16,645 bases of DNA, taken from NCBI GenBank assembly GCA_002491065.1, contig DKVF01000098.1:1438-18082 (forward strand). The letters are read 5' to 3'. Shown here piece by piece: positions 1 through 7,753 of the stretch. The position numbers and the translations under genes are program-made. Each line of letters starts with the position of its first letter. Position 1 is the stretch's first letter. The notes under the pieces were generated by a model. It worked only from the letters and a program-made list of their open reading frames with translations. It ran no database searches and was not told where the DNA came from. The DNA is from Peptococcaceae bacterium UBA7185. GTDB taxonomy: Bacteria; Bacillota; Peptococcia; Peptococcales; Peptococcaceae.

Positions 1-1548
1 ATCATTTTGAGATACTAAATTCATATATTCTGAGGCATGAAACAATTGTGTATAAGTATGCTTTTCTGAGGAATTTATATCATCCCAAATAATAATGCTG
101 TCACCTAAATTATAATAGTGTCTGTCATAACTAACGCCATCATACATTTCATTGTATCCACAAACATAATCATAATGAGCCTCTTTTTCATATTCGTAGA
201 AACCAACTTTAGAACTATTTTCTTCCGTAGGCGAATAGGTTTTCCCATCAACAACTACGGTGTTATGTGCTAATGCTGATACAAAATAATCTCTATATCT
301 ATCGCCAACCATATAACTGTACCAACCTGGATCCACAAAAACATCATATCCTTTGCTATAAAGCATAAATGAATTATCATCTGCATGTTTATGTGTTTTT
401 GAGCTATATCCAGATTTGAACAATTGCCAAGTTGACATTTCATATTCTTCATTTTCCCAACTATTGTGACTGATATAATACCCTGAATTTAACCAGCATC
501 TAGACACTTCTTCAGGCTTTTTACCACTCTTTCCTTGCGTTGAAGCATAAGTTAAATGTGGGTTATCAAAGACTTCCATTCTGGCATTTGTGATAGTTGA
601 GCCAGATACCGAACTATTCGTATCTCCAATTTCTGCAACTATACCATTTGGTTTTGTAACATATGCCATAAATTCTGCTGCATTAATTATATCTTTATAT
701 AAATTTTCCCCAAAGTCATCATCAAATTGAATTAAAAAGTTGGCAATAATCCGAAATAAATCCATTACACCTACCTGATACCCTGGAGAGTTTTCAACGT
801 GAACCATATCTTCTGTAAAAGCATACTTCTTTTGAGCTTCAAGTCTGCTTTTGGCAAGTTCCAGATATTCTCCTGATTTGTCATTTTCCAAAAAATATGA
901 GCAATAAATTAATGCTCTATCCTGAAAAATTCCATGATTGTGGTTCTTCGTATAGTTCTTTTCGTCTGCTAAAAAATCTTCATGTTCTTTTATCAAGGTT
1001 ACTATTAATTCGTACATATCATTAGATAAGTATCCATTCGTATTCGCTACAAGTGCATAATATATCAAATTTTCCGCTCTTAGAGCAGTTCCATGATCAT
1101 ACCAGACAAAAATATTACTATCAGCAACTTCACTATTTTTATAATCATTCCAAATTCGAATAAATTTTTCTGCATATTCCAAATATTTACTGTTTCCAGA
1201 AATTTCATATGCAGAAGTTAAATACACTATAGAATTTAACGATTGAAGATATAATTGAAATGTATTAGGCGTATCTGTATACTGTACATTCCAATCTAAA
1301 CTTTCTATCATTCCACAACGTAAGGGTTCCATAGTATCTAAAACAACAATATTTCCCGCCAATATATCATCAGCAATTACAATAATCTTTTCTTCATCAG
1401 GAAGTTTCCAAGAACAGTTAAATTGTTCAAGGGTTATCCCAAAATCCCTGTTTTCACATACCGTTTCACTATTTTTAATACCATTCACACATCCACTCAT
1501 AAGAAGTGCGATAAATAAATAAATAAATAATAATTTAATTTTTTTCAT
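1..1548 (-). CDS. Heparinase II/III-family lipoprotein, polysaccharide lyase-like (partial, C-terminus outside the window)
   Basis: An open frame runs from ATG at 1548 to the left edge without a stop, giving 516 residues; the end is cut by the window. The start has GGGAG four bases upstream. The N-terminus is a lipoprotein signal: two lysines, a hydrophobic stretch, then LLMSGC with Cys20 as the likely lipidated residue, so the protein should sit on the outer face of the membrane. An alpha-helical middle part carries KNHNHGIFQDRAL around residues 201-213 and ENSPGYQVG around 252-260 (Tyr257). A later part carries HKHADDNSF from residue 386 and VDPGWYSY from about 405. Asn/His, Tyr and His-x-His-x-D patterns of this kind are typical of heparinase II/III-type lyases (alpha/alpha toroid plus beta-sandwich), which cleave uronic-acid-containing polysaccharides by beta-elimination. 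The substrate cannot be read from the sequence. Base composition is far more AT-rich than the purine genes. The family call is confident; lyase activity is inferred. Confidence 0.82.
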   Translation of the reverse strand, partial: MKKIKLLFIYLFIALLMSGCVNGIKNSETVCENRDFGITLEQFNCSWKLPDEEKIIVIADDILAGNIVVLDTMEPLRCGMIESLDWNVQYTDTPNTFQLYLQSLNSIVYLTSAYEISGNSKYLEYAEKFIRIWNDYKNSEVADSNIFVWYDHGTALRAENLIYYALVANTNGYLSNDMYELIVTLIKEHEDFLADEKNYTKNHNHGIFQDRALIYCSYFLENDKSGEYLELAKSRLEAQKKYAFTEDMVHVENSPGYQVGVMDLFRIIANFLIQFDDDFGENLYKDIINAAEFMAYVTKPNGIVAEIGDTNSSVSGSTITNARMEVFDNPHLTYASTQGKSGKKPEEVSRCWLNSGYYISHNSWENEEYEMSTWQLFKSGYSSKTHKHADDNSFMLYSKGYDVFVDPGWYSYMVGDRYRDYFVSALAHNTVVVDGKTYSPTEENSSKVGFYEYEKEAHYDYVCGYNEMYDGVSYDRHYYNLGDSIIIWDDINSSEKHTYTQLFHASEYMNLVSQND

Positions 1549-1584
1549 TTTTCTCCCATATGCACTATAAATATTTTTATTAAT

Positions 1585-2361
1585 TTAGTCTTTCCTATAC
1601 TTCCTCACGCCGTTCACCGCATACTGGACAAAATACCACCCGGAACGCATCACACCATAGCCCAGATAGTTCCGGTAAACCTGCCAGCGGCCCTGTGCAG
1701 CTTTCAATTTGTTGGCAGATCGGCTCGTCTGAGCCAACCGATAATTGGTTAGGCATTGATTCAGCACACCGCCTTTTGCTCCACTCTGCAATAACTCCAG
1801 CCAATATACATAGTCCTCATGAGCATATCTGCCGTTCATAGTATGCTGCTTGGCTATCTGACTGCGCAGCATGACAGAAGAACAACAGATATAGTTTTCT
1901 CTCAGCAAATCCTCTAAGCGAATACTTTGCCATAGCAACATCCGATTTTTGATATGATGTCCTTGATCATCGACCATACTGTAAGCGGTGCAGCAAAAAT
2001 CGCAGCCTGTTTGCTCCATAAATTGCAACTGCCGTTCCAGTTTGGTACTCTGCCAGGTATCGTCGCTGTCCAAAAAGGCAATGTATTTGCCCTGTGCCAT
2101 GGCAATCCCTCGGTTGCGCACAGTGGCCACACCTTGATTTTCTGTATTGCAAGCAATTGCAATACGGCTATCCTTTTCCCTCCAGCGTTCTAATAGCTGC
2201 ACACTGCCATCAGTGGAACAATCATCTATGGCCAGCAGCTCAAAGTCAGACATAGTTTGCTGTACTACTGAGTTGACAGTGCGGTTCAAATACCGCTCAC
2301 TGTTATACACCGGCAAAATGACGGAACATATTTTGTTTTTTTGCTGAGTTTGTTTATTCAT
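1585..2361 (-). CDS. Family 2 glycosyltransferase, TuaG-like
   Basis: A 258-residue GT-A-fold glycosyltransferase. It opens with the GT2 signature SVILPVYNSERYL (13-25), followed by AIDDCSTDGS (44-53), the nucleotide-sugar/metal motif FLDSDD (96-101) and HEDYVYWLELL (181-191), the late acidic motif of this fold. The C-terminal stretch NYRLAQTSRSANKLKAAQGR (206-225) and the length resemble the teichuronic-acid glycosyltransferase TuaG and related capsule/EPS enzymes, as I remember them. No membrane segments are evident, so it should act at the cytoplasmic face, transferring a sugar from a nucleotide donor to a lipid-linked glycan. ATG at 2361 is chosen because GGTGG lies seven bases upstream and the family start follows; an in-frame TTG at 2397 would add 12 cysteine-containing residues not expected in the family. 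It lies 36 nt upstream of the heparinase-like gene, suggesting one polysaccharide operon. Donor and acceptor are unknown. Confidence 0.88.
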   Translation of the reverse strand: MNKQTQQKNKICSVILPVYNSERYLNRTVNSVVQQTMSDFELLAIDDCSTDGSVQLLERWREKDSRIAIACNTENQGVATVRNRGIAMAQGKYIAFLDSDDTWQSTKLERQLQFMEQTGCDFCCTAYSMVDDQGHHIKNRMLLWQSIRLEDLLRENYICCSSVMLRSQIAKQHTMNGRYAHEDYVYWLELLQSGAKGGVLNQCLTNYRLAQTSRSANKLKAAQGRWQVYRNYLGYGVMRSGWYFVQYAVNGVRKYRKD

Positions 2362-2459
2362 AAAAATTCCACCGCAGACAACGCATGAACTTCGCAACCG
2401 AACGCATCCTCATTTGATTTCTAAGAACGTATACTTTTTTTAAAAGAAAATTTGGGCAC

Positions 2460-2498
2460 AAAAAAATGGATATATAGAGTTTCCACTCCATATATCCA
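2460..2498 (-). terminator. Strong intrinsic terminator or attenuator ahead of the glycosyltransferase gene
   Basis: Read on the minus strand, TGGATATAT (2498-2490) pairs perfectly with ATATATCCA (2475-2467). After one mismatch, GAG/CTC adds three more pairs around a six-base loop. Seven U's follow directly (2466-2460). It lies about 100 nt upstream of the glycosyltransferase start and about 65 nt downstream of a good promoter, so it either ends a small RNA or acts as an attenuator in a leader. Confidence 0.85.
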
Positions 2499-2557
2499 CT
2501 AAATAGTTTGTACAGATAAATCATTCCGAAAAGTATGATTTTTTAGATTTTTCTATA
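2460..2557 (-). ncRNA. Candidate small RNA or attenuated 5' leader of about 100 nt
   Basis: Defined only by its ends: a near-consensus promoter at 2593-2564 predicts a start near 2557, and the strong terminator at 2498-2460 predicts the 3' end. Inside it, AAATCAT and ATGATTT form a seven-pair stem with a ten-base loop (about 2543-2520), placed before the terminator hairpin. No open frame with a ribosome binding site is visible and no known riboswitch class is recognised. I see no clear alternative pairing partner for the terminator's left arm. A stand-alone sRNA and a protein-controlled antitermination leader for the downstream polysaccharide genes are both possible. Confidence 0.45.
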
Positions 2558-2563
2558 GATTAT

Positions 2564-2593
2564 AGTATACCGTTCTAGTCGTGGCATTGTCAA
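2564..2593 (-). promoter_or_regulatory. Sigma-A-type promoter between two terminators
   Basis: On the minus strand, TTGACA (2593-2588, perfect -35) is followed after 18 bases by TATACT (2569-2564, five of six matches to the -10). It lies just after the purL terminator and just before the second terminator, so it starts a new transcription unit. This is the best -35 match I found in the window. Confidence 0.6.
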
Positions 2594-2639
2594 TAGCTTT
2601 TCCTATGCAACCGCATCTTTAAAACATTTCTATTGATAG

Positions 2640-2674
2640 AAAAAGCAGAGCCCCCTTTTCAGGCAGACTCTGCT
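2640..2674 (-). terminator. Intrinsic terminator of the purine operon
   Basis: Minus-strand hairpin about 50 nt after the purL stop. AGCAGAG (2674-2668) pairs with CTCTGCT (2650-2644), extended inward by wobble and GC pairs, and is followed by a run of five T's overlapping the outer stem base (2644-2640). Its position after the last purine gene and its orientation fit the end of the pur transcript. Confidence 0.8.
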
Positions 2675-2725
2675 CTGATTTTACAACGATAGTTTCTCTA
2701 TATATTTTCCTACAACAAACAATTA

Positions 2726-5700
2726 CTACAGGAAATATTTTACGCCAGCTGCAAAGATTTTCTGGTCTTTTTCCCCGATGATATTTTTGGCGATATGGGT
2801 GCCGATTCGTTCACTGTGCCCCATTTTCCCAAATACACGCCCATCAGGGCTTAAGATTCCCTCTATTGCCATGCAGGAACCATTTGGATTATGCGCCACA
2901 TCCATAGATGGGATTCCGGCGAAATCTACATATTGGGTAGCAATCTGACCGTTGGCCGCCAGTTGTTCCAATAAACTGTCTGAGCACACAAACCGTCCTT
3001 CACCGTGGGAAATTGGAATGGTGTGCAGATCTCCCACTTCCACCTCGGAAAGCCATGGTGATTTCACGGAAGCAATCCGAGTTGTCACATAGCGAGACTG
3101 ATGACGGCCAATCCGGTTGAAGGTCAATGTCGGACTGGCAGCATCGGTATCTACAATTTTGCCATAAGGCACCAAGCCTAATTTGATCAAAGCCTGGAAT
3201 CCGTTACAGATCCCTAAAATCAAACCATCATTTTTATATAACAGTTCATGAATGCGCTGTGTCAAAATAGGATTGCGCATGAAAGCGGCAATAAATTTCC
3301 CTGAGCCCTCCGGTTCATCCCCAAAGGAGAAACCACCAGGGAAAATCATCATCTGTGCGTCCTGTAAAGCCTTTTCCATACGGGCAATGGAATCCTCCAG
3401 CATAACCGGCGTCAGATTGGCAACATTGACAATCTCTGCATGACCGCCTACCCGCTCTAAGATACGGGCAGTATCGTATTCGCAGTTTGTGCCTGGGAAT
3501 ACAGGAATGACTGCTTTTGGCCGAGCAATTTTTGTTTTTGCTGTATAGTCAGGACGTTCGGTATAACTATATGCTTTGACGGTACCGTGATCTTCTGTGC
3601 GAGTTGGATATACATCCTCCAGTGTACCTTCCCAGATAGCAGTCAATTCGTCCAGGGAGATGCTGGCATCGCCCAATACAATTTTCGGCTGGGCAATGGT
3701 GCGGCCAAGCAGTACAGCGCCTTTGATCGGTGCAGTCGCCTCTACTACAATGGCACCATAATTTTTCTCAAACAAAGCCGGCAGATAAATGCTGTCCAGA
3801 CTGCTGAAACCAATCTGATTTCCCAGGGCCATCTTGAATACAGCTTCTGCCACACCGCCTTTTCCCAACGCCCAGGCAGCTGCAACCTTTCCTTCCATGA
3901 TGGCATTGTTCACCAACTGCCACATTTCTTTGATTGCAGTCATCTTTGGCTGACCGTTCTGATCATAAGGCGCTGCAAATAAATATACCTCATGATCTGC
4001 TGCTTTGAATTCGGGAGATACAACCTTTTCCGAATCAATTGTGCCAGCAGCAAAAGAAACCAATGTCGGCGGAATATCCAAATCCATAAAGGAGCCGGAC
4101 ATGGAATCTTTTCCGCCAATGGCACCAACGCCATAGGCCATCTGCGCTTTGAATGCGCCCAAGAGAGCCGATACAGGCATCGCCCAGCGTTTAGCATCCC
4201 CGCGTAAGCTGGGGAAGTATTCCTGGAAGGTCAAATAGCAATCCTCTGTCTTGCCTCCGGCAGCCACAATACGAGCCAGAGATTCTGTCACGGCACACAT
4301 AGCTCCTAAGTGCTGATTCTTTTCTGATACATAAGGGTCAAACCCATAAGCAAAAAGGGATGCGGTATAGCTCTCGCCATCTAATACAGGAATTTTCGCT
4401 GCCATAGACTGGGTGGGAGTCAACTGCGTTTTCCCGCCAAAAGGCATCAATACGCTGCCAGCTCCGATGGTGCTGTCAAAATATTCTACCATTCCCCGTC
4501 TGGAACAAATATTTAAATCACCAAGCAGATCTTTCAAGGCAGCTCTCGCGTCAAAATTTTCTTCCGGCTCTGTCATTTCCACTGCCGGGAATGGCGCAAC
4601 ATTTACAGCAGTATACTTACTGTCCCCTGCGGAATCCAAAAAGGCACGGCTTAAGTCTACGATAGTATTGCCTTCATATTCCATTACCAGGCGAGGATTT
4701 TCTGTTACGTAGGCTACGACTGTCGCTTCCAGATTCTCACTCTCTGCAGCGGCGATAAATTGCTCCAAGCTCTCTGGAGCCAGTACCACTGCCATGCGTT
4801 CCTGCGATTCGGAAATCGCCAGCTCTGTAGCAGATAAGCCTTCATATTTCTTTGGTACGCGGTCCAGATAAATGTGCAGTCCTGCTGCCAATTCTCCAAT
4901 TGCCACCGACACACCGCCGGCGCCAAAGTCATTGCAACGTTTAATCAATTTGCTGACTTCCGGACGGCGGAACAACCGCTGAATCTTTCGTTCTTCTACT
5001 GGATTCCCTTTCTGTACTTCTGCACTGCAAGTGGCTAAAGATTTCTCGGTATGACTCTTGGACGACCCTGTCGCTCCACCGCAGCCGTCGCGCCCTGTGC
5101 GACCGCCCAATAACACAATCACATCATCGGGAGCAGGTACTTCCCGCACAACATTTTCAATAGGCGCTGCACCCAATACGGCACCAATCTCCATACGTTT
5201 TGCAACATAGCCAGGATGATACAACTCATCCACTAAGCCCGTTGCCAGACCAATCTGGTTGCCGTAGGAAGAATATCCTTGTGTTGCGGTGGTTGTGATA
5301 CGGCGCTGCGGCAGCTTACCGGCTAAAGTTTCCTCCAATGGCTTGCGCGGATCTGCTGCACCAGTCACACGCATTGCTTGATAAACATAAGAGCGCCCTG
5401 ACAGTGGGTCACGAATTGCACCGCCCAAGCAGGTAGCGGCACCGCCAAAAGGCTCAATCTCTGTAGGATGGTTGTGGGTTTCATTTTTAAACATAAACAA
5501 CCATTTTTCAGTTCCTTTATCGGTTTTTACATCTACCTTTACGCTGCATGCATTGATTTCTTCACTCTCATCCAGATTCTTCAAGATACCGCGTTTTTTC
5601 AAGGTTTTTGCAGCAATAGTTCCCATATCCATCATCGTAATAGGTCTGGTTTTGGCCCGTTCGCCATACACTTCTTCTCTGGCTGCCAAATATTCCTCAT

Positions 5701-6448
5701 AGCTTTCCTTTACCAGCGGATCATCCAAGGTAATATCGGTAATCTGCGTCATAAAGGTTGTATGACGGCAATGATCGGACCAGTACGTGTCAATCATTTT
5801 TAATTCTGTAATGGTCGGATTTCTTTTTTCCTCATCGCGGAAATAGCTCTGCATAAACCGCAAATCGCCTAAATCCATCGCCAATCCGTATTTTTGCCGT
5901 AACGCCTCCAATTGGGAATCGTCAGCATTCACAAATCCATCCAGATAAAAAACAGGCTCAGGTTCTTCCACTGCGCTGATTAAAGTATCAGGTTTTTCCA
6001 ACGATGCCTCTCTGTTTTCCACCGGATTGATTAAATACTGTTTCATTTTCTGCAAATCTGCACTGCTGATTTCACCTAAGAACGCATATACCTTTGCAGC
6101 ATGTACCACCGGACGTTCCTTTGTAATAATCTGCACACACTGTGCGGCAGAATCGGCCCGTTGGTCATACTGACCAGGCAATGCCTCCACTGCAAAAATT
6201 GTATGTTTTCCGGCTATTTCCGGCAGGTTTTCTCTATACAGTTCATCGCACTGCGGTTCGGAAAAAATCAAGCGACCGGCTGCCTCACAATTGTCTTCTG
6301 TCAGACCGTCCACGTCATACCGATTAAAAATGCGCAATCCCGTCAACCCTGTAATATGCAGATAGCCCTGTAAAGTAGCTAACAGCCCTTGTGCTTCAAT
6401 GTCGAAACCCGGGCGTTTTTCTACAAAAAAACGATAAATAGTTGCCAC
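2726..6448 (-). CDS. purL: Phosphoribosylformylglycinamidine (FGAM) synthase, single-chain PurL with fused glutaminase
   Basis: It converts FGAR, glutamine and ATP to FGAM, step four of IMP synthesis. The protein has about 1240 residues and combines the PurS-like N-terminal, ATP-binding synthetase and PurQ-like glutaminase domains in one chain, so no separate purS or purQ is needed. Visible motifs are SDHCRHTTF near residue 224, the ATP-site motif NETHNHPTEIEPFGG near 322-336, and a C-terminal class I glutaminase from about residue 978. That domain has nucleophile Cys1081 in GICNGFQ and the His1211/Glu1213 pair in GHSER. Start choice: AGGAGG (6463-6458) abuts ATG 6457 with no spacing. In-frame GTG 6448 lies nine bases beyond and gives a family-like N-terminus, so I take GTG; ATG would add three residues. 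It is the last gene of the operon, 13 nt after purD, whose stop overlaps its ribosome binding site. Confidence 0.95.
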   Translation of the reverse strand: MATIYRFFVEKRPGFDIEAQGLLATLQGYLHITGLTGLRIFNRYDVDGLTEDNCEAAGRLIFSEPQCDELYRENLPEIAGKHTIFAVEALPGQYDQRADSAAQCVQIITKERPVVHAAKVYAFLGEISSADLQKMKQYLINPVENREASLEKPDTLISAVEEPEPVFYLDGFVNADDSQLEALRQKYGLAMDLGDLRFMQSYFRDEEKRNPTITELKMIDTYWSDHCRHTTFMTQITDITLDDPLVKESYEEYLAAREEVYGERAKTRPITMMDMGTIAAKTLKKRGILKNLDESEEINACSVKVDVKTDKGTEKWLFMFKNETHNHPTEIEPFGGAATCLGGAIRDPLSGRSYVYQAMRVTGAADPRKPLEETLAGKLPQRRITTTATQGYSSYGNQIGLATGLVDELYHPGYVAKRMEIGAVLGAAPIENVVREVPAPDDVIVLLGGRTGRDGCGGATGSSKSHTEKSLATCSAEVQKGNPVEERKIQRLFRRPEVSKLIKRCNDFGAGGVSVAIGELAAGLHIYLDRVPKKYEGLSATELAISESQERMAVVLAPESLEQFIAAAESENLEATVVAYVTENPRLVMEYEGNTIVDLSRAFLDSAGDSKYTAVNVAPFPAVEMTEPEENFDARAALKDLLGDLNICSRRGMVEYFDSTIGAGSVLMPFGGKTQLTPTQSMAAKIPVLDGESYTASLFAYGFDPYVSEKNQHLGAMCAVTESLARIVAAGGKTEDCYLTFQEYFPSLRGDAKRWAMPVSALLGAFKAQMAYGVGAIGGKDSMSGSFMDLDIPPTLVSFAAGTIDSEKVVSPEFKAADHEVYLFAAPYDQNGQPKMTAIKEMWQLVNNAIMEGKVAAAWALGKGGVAEAVFKMALGNQIGFSSLDSIYLPALFEKNYGAIVVEATAPIKGAVLLGRTIAQPKIVLGDASISLDELTAIWEGTLEDVYPTRTEDHGTVKAYSYTERPDYTAKTKIARPKAVIPVFPGTNCEYDTARILERVGGHAEIVNVANLTPVMLEDSIARMEKALQDAQMMIFPGGFSFGDEPEGSGKFIAAFMRNPILTQRIHELLYKNDGLILGICNGFQALIKLGLVPYGKIVDTDAASPTLTFNRIGRHQSRYVTTRIASVKSPWLSEVEVGDLHTIPISHGEGRFVCSDSLLEQLAANGQIATQYVDFAGIPSMDVAHNPNGSCMAIEGILSPDGRVFGKMGHSERIGTHIAKNIIGEKDQKIFAAGVKYFL

Positions 6449-6461
6449 AGATTCCATCCTC

Positions 6462-7727
6462 CTATAGAAATGCTTTTTTGCCAATATCAGTACGATATTG
6501 CATATTTTCAAACTTGATCTTTTCTACACCTTGATATGCGTTGGCAATCGCCTGGGCAATATCTTTTCCCAAAGCGCTGATTCCCAGAACACGACCGCCA
6601 TTGGTCACAATCTTGCCGTCTGCCTCTTTCGTGCCGGCATGGAAGACAATCGCACCGGTGGCACCAGCTTCTTCCAGACCGATTATTTCACGACCTTTAT
6701 CCGAGCTTTCCGGATAACCACCCGATGCCATCACAACACACACTGCGGCTTCCTCATGCCATTCAATCGTCATCTCATCTAAACGGCCATCAATAATTGC
6801 CAGAAAAATATCTACCAGATCGGATTTTAACCGAGGCAGCACGGCCTGGGTTTCTGGATCTCCGAACCGTGCATTGAATTCCAATACCTTTGGACCGTCA
6901 TCTGTAAGCATCAAACCGGCATATAAAATACCTGCAAAGGGGCGACCTTCAGCACGCATGGCTGCAATTGTCGCTTCCAACACCTGAGGCACTACAACGG
7001 CATTTACTGCATCTGTATAGACTGGAGCGGGAGAATATGCACCCATTCCTCCAGTATTTAAACCTCTGTCGCCATCCCAAATTCGTTTATGATCCTGTGA
7101 GGAAACCATGGGAACTACCGTTTTACCATCAGTAAATGCCAACATGCTGACTTCCTGACCTGTCAAAAATTCTTCCACCACCACGCGGCTTCCTGCATCC
7201 CCAAATTTGTTGTCCACTAAAATATCATCAATTGCGCTTTCTGCTTCTGCATTGGTTTCACAGATCAGTACACCTTTACCCGCCGCCAAACCATCCGCTT
7301 TTACTACGCAAGGAAGACCTACCTCCTGCAAAAATGATTTTGCCTTTGCGGCATCGGTAAACGCTCCGTATTTTGCAGTAGGAATATGATATTTTGCCAT
7401 AAGATCTTTTGCAAAGGTTTTACTGCCTTCAATCTCTGCCGCTTTTCCGCTGGGACCAAAAATTTTCAATCCTTTTGCCTGGAATTTGTCTACAATACCC
7501 AATGTCAATGGCACTTCCGGCCCTACTACTGTCAAGTCAATCTGATTTTGCAGTGCAAATTCTAAAAGACCGTCCAAATCGTCGGCTTTAATATTCACAC
7601 ATTCTGCCAGTTGATTGATACCTGCGTTGCCCGGCGCGCAATATATTTTATCTACTTTAGGGCTTTGGCTGATCTTCCAAACTAAAGCGTGTTCTCTGCC
7701 ACCGCTGCCAATTACTAATACGTTCAT
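6462..7727 (-). CDS. purD: Phosphoribosylamine-glycine ligase (GAR synthetase)
   Basis: It joins phosphoribosylamine and glycine with ATP to make GAR, step two of the pathway, in the cytoplasm. The 421-residue protein has the usual family length and ATP-grasp layout: N-terminal GSGGREHAL (7-15), GPEVPL (69-74), the nucleotide loop VVKADGLAAGKG (141-152), NTGGMGAYSP (224-233) and the metal/ATP motif LEFNARFGDPETQ (282-294). ATG 7727 is chosen because GGAGGG lies five bases upstream and MNVLVIGSGG is the canonical start; an upstream in-frame TTG at 7742 precedes that ribosome binding site. It starts 26 nt after purH. The TAG stop overlaps the ribosome binding site of purL, suggesting translational coupling. 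Confidence 0.97.
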   Translation of the reverse strand: MNVLVIGSGGREHALVWKISQSPKVDKIYCAPGNAGINQLAECVNIKADDLDGLLEFALQNQIDLTVVGPEVPLTLGIVDKFQAKGLKIFGPSGKAAEIEGSKTFAKDLMAKYHIPTAKYGAFTDAAKAKSFLQEVGLPCVVKADGLAAGKGVLICETNAEAESAIDDILVDNKFGDAGSRVVVEEFLTGQEVSMLAFTDGKTVVPMVSSQDHKRIWDGDRGLNTGGMGAYSPAPVYTDAVNAVVVPQVLEATIAAMRAEGRPFAGILYAGLMLTDDGPKVLEFNARFGDPETQAVLPRLKSDLVDIFLAIIDGRLDEMTIEWHEEAAVCVVMASGGYPESSDKGREIIGLEEAGATGAIVFHAGTKEADGKIVTNGGRVLGISALGKDIAQAIANAYQGVEKIKFENMQYRTDIGKKAFL

Positions 7728-7753
7728 ATTATCCCTCCACAAAATTCAGCTGC

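Larger units (their letters stand above)
2398..2725. other. Intergenic region between purL and the glycosyltransferase gene
   Basis: About 330 bases with no convincing gene on either strand. It holds the purL terminator, a promoter, the candidate leader or small RNA, and the second terminator. The last 60 bases before the glycosyltransferase are AT-rich and show no further structure I can support. This gap separates the conserved purine operon from the accessory polysaccharide genes. Confidence 0.7.

Noticed and set aside
2354..2413. A 19-codon frame just ahead of and overlapping the glycosyltransferase start
   Set aside because: Its first ATG has no Shine-Dalgarno sequence, the peptide is not recognisable, and such short overlaps arise easily by chance.
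3940..4197. An 85-codon minus-strand frame inside purL
   Set aside because: It is in another frame of an intact, well-conserved PurL and shows no family features.
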